Source of the DNA: an uncultured Methylomonas sp.
GTDB taxonomy: Bacteria; Pseudomonadota; Gammaproteobacteria; Methylococcales; Methylomonadaceae
DNA length: 33,583 bases
Direction: 5' to 3'
Assembly: GCA_936941155.1 (NCBI GenBank)
Contig: CAKZJE010000077.1
Coordinates: 1 to 33,583 of the forward strand
Below, piece by piece: positions 23,669 to 31,383 of the stretch. A program made the translations under genes and the position numbers. The notes below the pieces were generated by a model that was given only the letters and a program-made list of their open reading frames with translations, was not told where the DNA came from and searched no databases. Positions within the stretch are counted from its first letter, which is position 1, and every line of letters begins with the position of its first letter.

Positions 23669-26323
23669 TTATTTACTTTGTAGCACTAATTTACTCAATG
23701 CCGGCAAAATCACAAACGTGCCAATCATAATCCAAAAAATTCCAATCGTAATCACCAATCCCATGCTGGCAACGCCTTGGTGTGGCGAAAATGCCAAGCC
23801 TGCAAAACTGGAAATTGTGGTCAAGGCACCGTAAAAAATCCCCCGCGCGGTACTCGATTGATAAATATTTTGCTCTTCATCCACAGAATGGCGCAGTTTT
23901 TCCAACATGTGAATGCCATTATCCACGCCTAACCCTAACAGCAATGGCAACGCGATAATATTGGCAAAATTAATCGGCGTACCGGTTAAAGCAGTGCTTG
24001 CCATCGTAAATAATCCCGCTAATAACAACGGCACAATCACTAACAGCGTATCTTTTACATTGCGGCGCATCGCTAATAACAACAGTGTAATCGTGATAAT
24101 CGCAATCGTAATCGCTTGTTTAAAGGCTTTCACCACCTCTTTCATCGACTCCCAAAACAACACCGGCAAATCGGTTGTGGCTTCTTCCACGCTTTGCACT
24201 TGCGTAATAAATTCCTCTAAATTATCCAAATCATTCAAATCTTTTTTCGGAAAAATTTGCACCCGATATAAACCGGCTTTGCTCAACCATCGGTCTTTAA
24301 TATCCGGCGGAATCATCTCCAGCGAAACTTCATCCGCATGTAAACTCATCGACAATTGATTCATCACAACCGGCAATCCGCCTAAAATACTGGTTTGTAC
24401 TTTTTCAATGAATTGTTGCCGATTCGGTTGCAAACGATTTTCCAATTCAACTAACGCTCCTTGTAGTTCAGTTTGTAAACCCATTAATGCTTTCACTTCC
24501 TCTTTATCGGTGCGATTCGGCAAAGTTGTTTTTATTGTATTTAATAATTTCTCAATCGCAATTTTCGGATCAGTGCCTTGTTTTAACGGAGGAAAACTCG
24601 CGGATTGCGCACCAATCACTAAATTCAAATCATCCAATAACGCCAATTTATCGTCTTGTTCTTCAGGAACAAAATCAAACAAACTCACGGTTTTATCCAC
24701 AATCGCTAATTTTTCAATGCGCGTTTGTAATTGTTTGGCTTTTTCAGGACTATTCGCCAACACACTCAACGTCATCGGCGAAGTATCTTGGGTTTTTAAC
24801 AACTTTTTAAACGCAATCACTGATTCCGTATGCGGATCGCGAATATTAATCGGATTAAAATCCACCACGATTTTGAATAATAAAAAGCTTGATACAATGG
24901 CTAAAACTACGGTGATATAAGTAATTGGTCTAGCAAAATGCAAGGGAATACTATTTAAACTATGGATAAAAGGTGAAACTTTAGTATGTCCTAATTCAGC
25001 CTCTTTTAATTGTGGTTTCGGAATAATTAATAATAAAACCGGCAAAATGGTTAAAGTAATAAATAAACAAATAAATAAACTACTGCCTGCTAATAATCCT
25101 AATTCAGAAATGCCTTTGTAATCGGTTGGAATAAACGCATATAAACCAATCGCTGTTGTTGCCGCACATAATAGCAGCGATGGACTGGTGGAAATTAATG
25201 TGCCGCGAATTGCATGTTCTTTGCTAATGCTGTTTTTTAAATAATCGCGATAACGTAAACAAAAATGAATGGCATACTCAACGCCTAAACCAATATTAGA
25301 AACGGTAAAAGCGACTGAAATTAAATTCAATTCATTCACAAAGGTTGCGGCAAATAATCCGCAAAACACCATGCCCATTAATAAGGTGACGAATGTTGCA
25401 AGCATTAAAACCACAGAGCGAAATGCAATTAATAAAATCAAACAGACTAATCCGAGTGAAAATAAGCTTGCGGTAAAAGTGCCTTGACTAATGCCTTCCA
25501 TTTCATCATGTTCTAAGCCTATTTCGCCTGTAATCCACACTTTTACAGGTGGCAAATCAGAATTTTGAATTTTGTTAATCGTATCGCGCAATTTTGCAAT
25601 TGGCTTTTCAATCGGCATAATTTCTGAATAATCAAATTTGGGTCTGACAATAATAAAGCTACGTTTGGCATCCGATGCTTCCGTGCTGTTTTTCATCATT
25701 AATTCTTGCCACGATAATAAATCATTTTCATTATTTAAAACTTTATGCAGCGTTATTTGAATTTTGTTTAATAATGGCGTGATTTCAATCGGTAATTCAT
25801 TATTTTTATCCGAATGATTTAGCGCATCATCTAAAATGGAAAAGAGACCTTCTAAACTATTATTTTCCGCTAAGCGTCCAATAAATGGCTGCGCTTGCGT
25901 TAAGGAATTCGATATATCTTGCAATTCTGCATTTTCCAAATACAGCAAACCATTACGCCGAAAAAATTCGCTATTACTTGGCACATAAACGGTATCAAAA
26001 TTTTCTTTATCCGCTGCAATCATGCGGCTCAAACGATTGGTCGCGCCTGTGGTCAGTTCTGGCGTATCCGACTCCACCATTAACAACAGCGTGTTCACAT
26101 CCTGTGGAAAGTTTTTTTCAAAAGTACGGCGATTTTTTTGAAACGGAGCATCGGGGGCAATTAATTCGGTGGTATCGGTATTAATTGTTAAATGATTGAT
26201 GGTGTAATAAATGGCTGCTCCTGACAACAGTAGCATAGTGAGTAATACGAGATAAGGTGCGCGTAGTATCCAGTTTCCCCAAAGGGTAAAAAAATGATGC
26301 AAACGCTTTTCAAGTGGTGTCAT
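23669..26323 (-). CDS. HpnN-like RND/MMPL family exporter
   Basis: An 884-residue inner-membrane protein with RND architecture: one N-terminal helix, a large periplasmic loop (about 45-270), a block of helices (about 275-440) with LGVEYAIHF, a second helix and loop (about 470-710), and a final helix block with GLGVDNGIHMLEKLR. The two internally related halves and the acidic residues in the helices are typical of proton-driven MMPL exporters. Length and the N-terminal pattern (LTINTDTTELIAPDAPFQKN) fit HpnN, the transporter moving hopanoids to the outer membrane, but no squalene-hopene or other hpn genes are near, so the substrate remains open. It is divergent from the roadblock gene across 204 bp. 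Confidence 0.8.
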   Translation of the reverse strand: MTPLEKRLHHFFTLWGNWILRAPYLVLLTMLLLSGAAIYYTINHLTINTDTTELIAPDAPFQKNRRTFEKNFPQDVNTLLLMVESDTPELTTGATNRLSRMIAADKENFDTVYVPSNSEFFRRNGLLYLENAELQDISNSLTQAQPFIGRLAENNSLEGLFSILDDALNHSDKNNELPIEITPLLNKIQITLHKVLNNENDLLSWQELMMKNSTEASDAKRSFIIVRPKFDYSEIMPIEKPIAKLRDTINKIQNSDLPPVKVWITGEIGLEHDEMEGISQGTFTASLFSLGLVCLILLIAFRSVVLMLATFVTLLMGMVFCGLFAATFVNELNLISVAFTVSNIGLGVEYAIHFCLRYRDYLKNSISKEHAIRGTLISTSPSLLLCAATTAIGLYAFIPTDYKGISELGLLAGSSLFICLFITLTILPVLLLIIPKPQLKEAELGHTKVSPFIHSLNSIPLHFARPITYITVVLAIVSSFLLFKIVVDFNPINIRDPHTESVIAFKKLLKTQDTSPMTLSVLANSPEKAKQLQTRIEKLAIVDKTVSLFDFVPEEQDDKLALLDDLNLVIGAQSASFPPLKQGTDPKIAIEKLLNTIKTTLPNRTDKEEVKALMGLQTELQGALVELENRLQPNRQQFIEKVQTSILGGLPVVMNQLSMSLHADEVSLEMIPPDIKDRWLSKAGLYRVQIFPKKDLNDLDNLEEFITQVQSVEEATTDLPVLFWESMKEVVKAFKQAITIAIITITLLLLAMRRNVKDTLLVIVPLLLAGLFTMASTALTGTPINFANIIALPLLLGLGVDNGIHMLEKLRHSVDEEQNIYQSSTARGIFYGALTTISSFAGLAFSPHQGVASMGLVITIGIFWIMIGTFVILPALSKLVLQSK

Positions 26324-26527
26324 TGCCCTTTATATCCTTGCTGTTATTGAGAGTAAAAACGTGATTATACATGATTGGTTCTTGCTCACGAGTAGTCAAC
26401 CACTGAGCAAACTGAATGTATTTTACTGATGCTTTTGATAAAACCCCACAATAGTTAATTTTTTTGTGTAAACTAGAATGACTAATTATTTAACCTTTCT
26501 CAAAAAACGTATTAAGGAGAACCTGTA

Positions 26528-26935
26528 ATGGCAAGTTTAGATCAGATTACTAAAGAGATTCTATCGAGTGTGAATGGTGCATTAGGTTGCGCTGTCGTTG
26601 ATTTACCCAGTGGCATGTTATTAAGTGTTGCACATAATGTGAGCTATTTTACGCAAACTTTTGTGGAAGCGGCGGCGGCGGCGGCAGTTGATATTTTTAG
26701 AGGTAATAATATAGTGGCAGTGGAAAGTTTATTAGGTAATCAACGCGGTCGTCCCGTTGAAAACTCAATTCAAGAAATTCAAATGACCTCCAGCACTACT
26801 TTTCACTTTATGGCCGTAATCCCTGAAAAACCAACCGCTGTTTTGGTTTTAATCACCAGCCGCAACACCAGTTTAGGCATGGGCTGGGCTTCGATTCGGG
26901 TGAATATGCCAAAAATCGCGCCACTGATTCCTTAA
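26528..26935 (+). CDS. roadblock/LC7-like protein
   Basis: A 135-residue protein with the roadblock/LC7 pattern: an N-terminal helix (LDQITKEILSSVNGALGCAV), VVDLPSGMLLSVA strand-turn-strand, a helix with six consecutive alanines, and strands near FHFMAVIPEKPTAVLVLITS. Bacterial roadblock proteins such as MglB pair with small Ras-like GTPases as activating or anchoring partners, and a GTPase gene follows 271 bp downstream, supporting this reading. AAGGAGA (26514-26520) is an excellent ribosome site. The alanines are encoded by five GCG repeats plus GCA (26669-26686), a possible slippage site that would change length in frame. Confidence 0.75.
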   Translation: MASLDQITKEILSSVNGALGCAVVDLPSGMLLSVAHNVSYFTQTFVEAAAAAAVDIFRGNNIVAVESLLGNQRGRPVENSIQEIQMTSSTTFHFMAVIPEKPTAVLVLITSRNTSLGMGWASIRVNMPKIAPLIP

Positions 26936-27206
26936 ATTTCCGCATAAGTAGCTTAAGATATTTTGGAGTGCAAGCTTTGCTTGCCACGTCAGGCAGAACC
27001 AAACCTCCTTAGATTTCTTTATCAACTGAAATTTCTACTTGATTACTTATCCTATTTTCCATCAAATACCCCAATGTTCAGTTTCAATGAAAACCGCGTT
27101 TTAACCTTGCTTGTTTAAATCCTATTAGATTTTGGCAAGTATATTGCTTTATTCAAAGCCATAAACGCAGTTTTCCTCGCCAATCTTGAACATTGAGGTT
27201 AAAAAA

Positions 27207-27821
27207 ATGGCAGATATTAATGACCCTAATGGTTTAACAAAAAACGAATTTAAAATTATCGTCGCCGGAAATCTCGGCTCTGGAAAATCAACTTCGATTC
27301 GCGAAATCAGCCAAGTTCCAGTGATAGGTACTGAAACCAAACCTTCTGAATCCAACTCTTTGCAGCAGAAAGAAACCACTACAACCGCAATGGAATATGG
27401 CGTGACATGGATAGAAAACAAAAAAATTCATCTGTATGGCACGCCCGGACAACGCCGCTTTGATTTTATGACTGATATTCTGTGTAAAGGCGCGAGTGGC
27501 ATGGTGTTGATGATTAACAACGGCTGTCAAAATCCTCTGCAAGAGATTGATTATTATCTGAATAAGCATAATGATTTTCTGCTGCAACATCCCGCAATTA
27601 TTGCGATTACGCATTATGATGATATGAATACCAGCACGACTTTATCCGATTATCACCGTTATATTTTTGAACAAGGCTTTTCCTGCCCAGTAATCCGCGT
27701 GGATGCTCGAAAAAAAATAGAGGTTGAAAAACTGTTACTGCAATTACTGCTGCAAATTATTCAAGCCAAAACCGGAAAAAACAGCTACGAAAATTCTTCT
27801 CCTCATCAAGTTGCCGCTTAA
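27207..27821 (+). CDS. small Ras-like GTPase (COG2229-type)
   Basis: A 204-residue single-domain GTPase. The P-loop is GNLGSGKST (21-29), then TTTTAMEYG (switch I Thr), YGTPGQRRFDF (switch II, 77-87), THYDD (135-139) at the NKxD position, and VDAR (165-168) at the G5 position. The GTPGQ switch and the relaxed G4 motif are typical of the bacterial COG2229 family rather than of Ras or MglA; replacement of Asn by Thr in G4 may lower guanine specificity. The start is ATG 27207, with GAGGTT 7 bp upstream; a TTG at 27186 is in frame but has no ribosome site. Probable partner of the upstream roadblock protein; the next gene follows after 8 bp. Confidence 0.82.
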   Translation: MADINDPNGLTKNEFKIIVAGNLGSGKSTSIREISQVPVIGTETKPSESNSLQQKETTTTAMEYGVTWIENKKIHLYGTPGQRRFDFMTDILCKGASGMVLMINNGCQNPLQEIDYYLNKHNDFLLQHPAIIAITHYDDMNTSTTLSDYHRYIFEQGFSCPVIRVDARKKIEVEKLLLQLLLQIIQAKTGKNSYENSSPHQVAA

Positions 27822-27829
27822 AAAAATAG

Positions 27830-28474
27830 ATGCGTTTTGTCACTGCCATTCTCCATCCTGTTGAAAATCTCGATCGTGCCAGCGATTTTTTTTGCACTGC
27901 ATTGGGATTTTCTGTGCAAAATCAATGCGCTTATGGTGCATTATTGGAAAATGGCGCAGTCACAATCCGCTTAGTGGCAGAAACAACTTCACCGCAAGTG
28001 CCTTTGCATTTGGAGTTGTATAGCAAAAACTTAATAGACGATACGCAAGCGTTATTAAAGTTTCCAGAAATTATCTTACTTACTGAAAATAGCCAGAAAA
28101 ACTCTTATCGAATCGAAAGTTGTTTGCAAGCACCGCACGGTGTCATGCTAACTTTATACCAAGAATTTAACGAAGATGAAGTCAACATTGTGCCAGACTT
28201 GCCAATTTGTTTAGATTGGGAAAATCAAGCTGTTGCTTGCCTGCAAACCTTATTAAAATATTTGCCGATTGAATTTCGGCAACTCGCTCGCACTCGCGTC
28301 ACGGAACGCGCCGAAGTTTTGGCCGCTGAACAGGGTGAAATCACAGTGACACTGGAAATTGCCGTGCAAGCCTTAGCAGAAAGCACTCCACATTTTCAAC
28401 ATCCTACCTTAGTTGCTGCTTTGCATGAGCGCGGCATTGCTACCGGAACGCATTTTCACTTGCCAGAATCGTGA
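27830..28474 (+). CDS. VOC-fold protein fused to a PCP_red-like domain
   Basis: A 214-residue protein with two parts. Residues 1-115 look like a vicinal oxygen chelate (glyoxalase/dioxygenase) domain: FVTAILHPVENLDRASDFF, the ALGF turn, LHLELYSKN and APHGVMLTLYQEF. Residues about 128-185 (LDWENQAVACLQTLLKYLPI, then EFRQLARTRVTERAEVLAAE and ITVTLEIAVQAL) resemble PCP_red, the small helical domain at the end of light-independent protochlorophyllide reductase subunit B that also occurs in non-photosynthetic proteins. The metal-binding set of the VOC part is not complete by eye, so enzyme activity is uncertain. It shares a GTGA overlap with the ABC1-kinase gene and lies 8 bp after the GTPase. Confidence 0.65.
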   Translation: MRFVTAILHPVENLDRASDFFCTALGFSVQNQCAYGALLENGAVTIRLVAETTSPQVPLHLELYSKNLIDDTQALLKFPEIILLTENSQKNSYRIESCLQAPHGVMLTLYQEFNEDEVNIVPDLPICLDWENQAVACLQTLLKYLPIEFRQLARTRVTERAEVLAAEQGEITVTLEIAVQALAESTPHFQHPTLVAALHERGIATGTHFHLPES

Positions 28475-30030
28475 GTTTTTCTATTTTTTCTATTCCCGCC
28501 CTACCCGCTCGCTTATTCAATTGCTTAAAAATTGCTTTCGCAACCTGGCAATTAAAAAAACTTCCCACCGCTGAACGCGAACAAGCGCATCACGCCTTGG
28601 CTGCCTTACTTGGCAACGCGCGCGGCATGACGATGAAAATCGGACAGCTTATCGCCAGTGGTTCAGAGCAAACCGCCTATCAACCACTTATCACCAGCAT
28701 TAAGCCCTTGCCGTTGTCCGCGCTGTTGCCAATCTTAAAACGCGAATTTTCGCAGCCTTTGGCAGATATTTTTCCTGAAATTAAAGAATCCGCAGCAGCT
28801 GCTTCGTTAGGACAAGTCCATTACGCGCGATTAGCTGACGGGCGCGAAGTGGCTATTAAAATTCGTTATCCGGGCATTGTGGAAACGGTGAAAGCCGAAT
28901 TGCAATTAACCGATTGGCTACCGAGCGCGGGGCCGTTTAAACGTTGGCAATTTAATAGCGATGATTATAAACAAACCTTGCGGCAGCAATTATTGCGAGA
29001 AACTGATTATCGAATCGAAGCGCAAACACAGCAGCGGTTTCAAGAACGTTTATCTATCAAAGGTTTGTGCATTCCCAAAATTTATCCTGAATTCTGCAAA
29101 GCTTCTGTGTTAGTGCAATCGTGGGAAACGGGCTGTCGTTTGCATGAAGTCAGCGATTGGAGCAAAAAACAACGTTTGGAAATTGCAAAAACGTTGTTGG
29201 TGACGTTGTTTCAAAGTTTGTTTGTGCACGGTGAAATTCATGGCGATCCGCATAGCGGTAATTATTTATTTCGCTTGGATGCGGAAGAGAATGCTATTAC
29301 GGTGTTGCTGGATTATGGTTGCACGGTGCTGATTAGCAAGCCGCGCCGCTTGGCGTTGTTAAAATTAATTGATGCTTATTGCAATCAGCAGCCGATTAAC
29401 GGTTTGCAATGTTTTGTGGCAATGGGATTTGATGCGCAAAAGCTGAAACATCTTGAAAATGAATTTCCCGCGCTGTGTGCAGCGTTGTTTTTGCCATTCA
29501 CGCAAACCAAAGCGTTTGATTTAGAAACATGGCGGTTAGCGAATACTTTGCAAGAATTGTTAGCGGAAAAACGCTGGTGGTTTAGAGCAGCGGGTTCTGC
29601 GGATTTGCTGTTGTTATTGCGAGCTTTTCAGGGTTTAACTCAGCATTTGACAACATTGCAGGTTTCACTCCCTTGGGGTGCGTTATTGCGTTATGCGGTT
29701 GGCGAATCTGTGTTGCAAGAAGCTCGCGATTTTGTGTTGCCAGAGTTATCAGTACAGATGTTTAACAATCAGCCGCTGTTGATTAAAGCTAATAAGTTGT
29801 GTGTGCGCGTTTATGAAAATGATGTTGTTACCATTAGTTTAGATTTACCTGCGGAGGCGGCTTTAGAATTGGAGAGTTTGATTCCTGCTGCGGTTTTGGC
29901 GGAGATAAAAGCTAGTGTGGAAGTGGATTTAGTGAAAATAACGTCGTCACTTCAACAACAAGGGATTTTTCCACAAGTGTTATTTGAAACAGTCACAGAG
30001 CGGAAGCTTTGTCGGGTGTGGTTGGAATGA
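28471..30030 (+). CDS. ABC1/AarF (UbiB-like) atypical kinase
   Basis: A 519-residue protein of the ABC1/ADCK/UbiB family. Visible motifs are MTMKIGQ (KxGQ, 56-59), AAASLGQVH with the Ala-rich loop replacing a normal P-loop (about 108-117), VAIKIRYPG (Lys130), HGDPHSGNY (catalytic loop) and LLDYG in place of DFG. Family members act as ATPases or kinases for coenzyme Q synthesis or related lipid metabolism. The protein lacks the two C-terminal membrane helices of UbiB and instead ends with about 80 residues of soluble sequence. It starts with GTG at 28471 inside the previous stop codon, so it is translationally coupled. No ubi genes are near, which argues against calling it ubiB. Confidence 0.87.
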   Translation: MSFSIFSIPALPARLFNCLKIAFATWQLKKLPTAEREQAHHALAALLGNARGMTMKIGQLIASGSEQTAYQPLITSIKPLPLSALLPILKREFSQPLADIFPEIKESAAAASLGQVHYARLADGREVAIKIRYPGIVETVKAELQLTDWLPSAGPFKRWQFNSDDYKQTLRQQLLRETDYRIEAQTQQRFQERLSIKGLCIPKIYPEFCKASVLVQSWETGCRLHEVSDWSKKQRLEIAKTLLVTLFQSLFVHGEIHGDPHSGNYLFRLDAEENAITVLLDYGCTVLISKPRRLALLKLIDAYCNQQPINGLQCFVAMGFDAQKLKHLENEFPALCAALFLPFTQTKAFDLETWRLANTLQELLAEKRWWFRAAGSADLLLLLRAFQGLTQHLTTLQVSLPWGALLRYAVGESVLQEARDFVLPELSVQMFNNQPLLIKANKLCVRVYENDVVTISLDLPAEAALELESLIPAAVLAEIKASVEVDLVKITSSLQQQGIFPQVLFETVTERKLCRVWLE

Positions 30031-30071
30031 AAGTTTTGCCAAAATTTTCGTATTCTATCTTTGCGAGTCAC

Positions 30072-30128
30072 TAACGAATGAAATGATTTTACAGTAGACT
30101 GTAACGGCTCATCGGCAATCTCTTTACG
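30072..30128 (+). repeat. degenerate copy of Rpn gene 3' end
   Basis: This stretch aligns without gaps to 33441-33497, with 47 of 57 positions the same by eye. Its first part, read in one frame, is TNEMILQ-stop, a corrupted form of the TEEMILQ-stop ending of the neighbouring Rpn genes. It is thus the remnant 3' end plus downstream sequence of a lost Rpn gene, and it makes the two copies an imperfect direct repeat around the array. Confidence 0.7.
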
Positions 30129-30150
30129 CAAACTTTTTATGAGGAAAAAT

Positions 30151-30243
30151 ATGACGACTTATATCAATATAACTGGCAATGATAATTACAGCAGTCCTGC
30201 GGCTTTGTCGAATGTGATGAATGGTAGAGAGGTCAAATTATGA
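30151..30243 (+). CDS. 30-residue leader ORF before the first Rpn gene
   Basis: A short open frame MTTYINITGNDNYSSPAALS followed by NVMNGREVKL, preceded by GAGGAAAA (30141-30148) and ending in an ATGA overlap with the ATG at 30240 of the following Rpn gene. Ribosome site plus coupling suggest it is translated. The start recalls the opening of calcium-binding repeat proteins (..NITGNDN..), so it may be the stump of a larger lost gene now serving as a translational leader. Function unknown. Confidence 0.45.
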   Translation: MTTYINITGNDNYSSPAALSNVMNGREVKL

Positions 30244-31055
30244 AACAGGTTGCTTCATTGCGCTATGGCGTAATTTTTAAAAAAGCTTTTTGCGATGTTG
30301 ATGTCTTTAAAGGCTTTGTACGCGACATTTTAGGCATTAATCTTGAAATAACAGCGGTTGAAACTGAAAAAGAGTTTGATACCTTGATTGGAAATGTCAA
30401 ACCACGTTTTGATTTATATGCCAAAGATGAAAAAAATCGAGTGATTGTGGATATTCAACACAGCAAAGACCACGATCATTATGATCGTTTTTTGCATTAT
30501 CACTGCATGGCATTGTTAGAGCAGGTTAAAAACTCAGAAAACTACAAACCCACGTTAGCGGTTTATACGATTGTGGTTTTAACGTCGGGTGATAAATATA
30601 AACAGCCTGTTTCAGTGATTGATTTTGACCCTAAAGATTTAGATGGCAAGCCTTTGGGCGAAATTCCGCATAAGGTGATTTATCTTTGCCCAAAGTATTT
30701 GAATGAACAAACGCCGGAGCTTTATCGGGAATGGATGCAGGTGATTGATGATAGTTTAGACGGCTCGGTTGATGAGTCGTTATACCATCTTGCTGAAATT
30801 GATAAAGTGTTGGCACATATTGAGCAGGATGGCATTACGCCGGAAGAACGCTATTGGATGATTGAAGAGTATAGTGAAGAAAAAGCAAAACAGGAAAATT
30901 ATGAAGAAGGAATTGAGAAAGGAATTGAGAAAGGAATTGAAAAGGGGATTCAAAAGCAGAAATTAGCAACAGCTAAGGCAATGTTGGCAGAAGGTCTTGA
31001 TATAAAAGTGATTGTTAAAATTACTGGATTAACGGAAGAAATGATTTTGCAATAA
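30240..31055 (+). CDS. Rpn-family PD-(D/E)XK nuclease / putative transposase
   Basis: A 271-residue protein of the Rpn (recombination-promoting nuclease, formerly transposase_31 and PDDEXK_2) group. Core: RYGVIFKKAF opening, PRFDLYAKDEKNRVIVDIQH with Asp58 and D71-I-Q73. Rpn proteins usually have E-x-Q here, so this Asp is a change that may affect activity. The C-terminal part has four tetrads GIEK, GIEK, GIEK, GIQK encoded by 12-bp DNA repeats (30909-30956), then LATAKAMLAEGLDIKVIVKI and TGLTEEMILQ, a helix-turn-helix-like tail. E. coli Rpn proteins promote RecA-independent recombination. ATG 30240 overlaps the leader ORF stop. Confidence 0.85.
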   Translation: MKQVASLRYGVIFKKAFCDVDVFKGFVRDILGINLEITAVETEKEFDTLIGNVKPRFDLYAKDEKNRVIVDIQHSKDHDHYDRFLHYHCMALLEQVKNSENYKPTLAVYTIVVLTSGDKYKQPVSVIDFDPKDLDGKPLGEIPHKVIYLCPKYLNEQTPELYREWMQVIDDSLDGSVDESLYHLAEIDKVLAHIEQDGITPEERYWMIEEYSEEKAKQENYEEGIEKGIEKGIEKGIQKQKLATAKAMLAEGLDIKVIVKITGLTEEMILQ

Positions 31056-31066
31056 ACTAACGCCCA

Positions 31067-31358
31067 TGACTGGCAGTCCTTGAAGGCATAAGTATCTACA
31101 CAAGATAGTTTGACAGTTTTTATAACAAAATCATTGATAATAAAGGGTTTTTGTAGGTTGGGTTAGCGTTATTGAGCGAAGCGAGATAAGCGTAACCCAA
31201 CATGCAGCGTTAAAATAAACACTCTTGTTGGGTTACGCTCTTTTTTCTGACGAAAAAAGTAGCTAACCCAACCTACATATTTCAATATCCTATTGATATA
31301 TAAATATTTTTCAAACTAAAGATGTGTAGATAGTTATGCCTTGAAGGACTGCCAGTCA
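31067..31358. mobile_element. 292-bp inverted-repeat element between Rpn genes
   Basis: The left end starts TGACTGGCAGTCCTTGAAGG (31067 onward) and the right end is its inverse complement up to 31358. The arms can be followed for 36 bp (to 31102 and from 31323) with two mismatches. The outer 11 bp, GACTGGCAGTC, are themselves palindromic. No open frame is inside, so it is a non-autonomous element or MITE. AT stands beside both ends if the repeat begins at GACTGG, a possible 2-bp target duplication. A second inverted repeat is nested within. Confidence 0.8.
31152..31277. repeat. nested inverted repeat (TAGGTTGGGTTAGC type)
   Basis: Perfect 16-bp ends TGTAGGTTGGGTTAGC (31152-31167) and GCTAACCCAACCTACA (31262-31277). 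Inside, AGCGTAACCCAACA (31189-31202) and TGTTGGGTTACGCT (31226-31239) form a second inverted pair, so the sequence is two hairpins facing each other. Repeats with a GGTTGGGTTA...TAACCCAAC pattern are widespread in bacterial genomes, including cyanobacteria and sulfur oxidisers. It appears to have been inserted into the larger 292-bp element. Confidence 0.8.
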
Positions 31359-31383
31359 TTTTTTAACCACAGAGGATAAAAAT

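Noticed and set aside
24408-24920. 170-residue plus-strand ORF opposite the RND exporter
   Set aside because: It is antisense to a well-supported RND gene, its composition (Ser/Asn/Cys rich) is that of a reverse-frame shadow, and no ribosome site is seen. The same holds for 23913-24359.
26970-26984. Short hairpin GCAAGC-TTT-GCTTGC after the roadblock gene as a terminator
   Set aside because: Only 6 bp of stem and no T-run; too weak to claim that it separates the roadblock and GTPase genes.
28471-30030. Naming the ABC1-family gene ubiB
   Set aside because: It lacks the C-terminal membrane helices of UbiB and is not near ubi genes; the family has several paralogues of other function.
30909-30956. 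12-bp repeats considered as a CRISPR-like or regulatory array
   Set aside because: They are in frame, contiguous without spacers and encode a repeating helix, so they are a coding minisatellite. No CRISPR array is present in the window.
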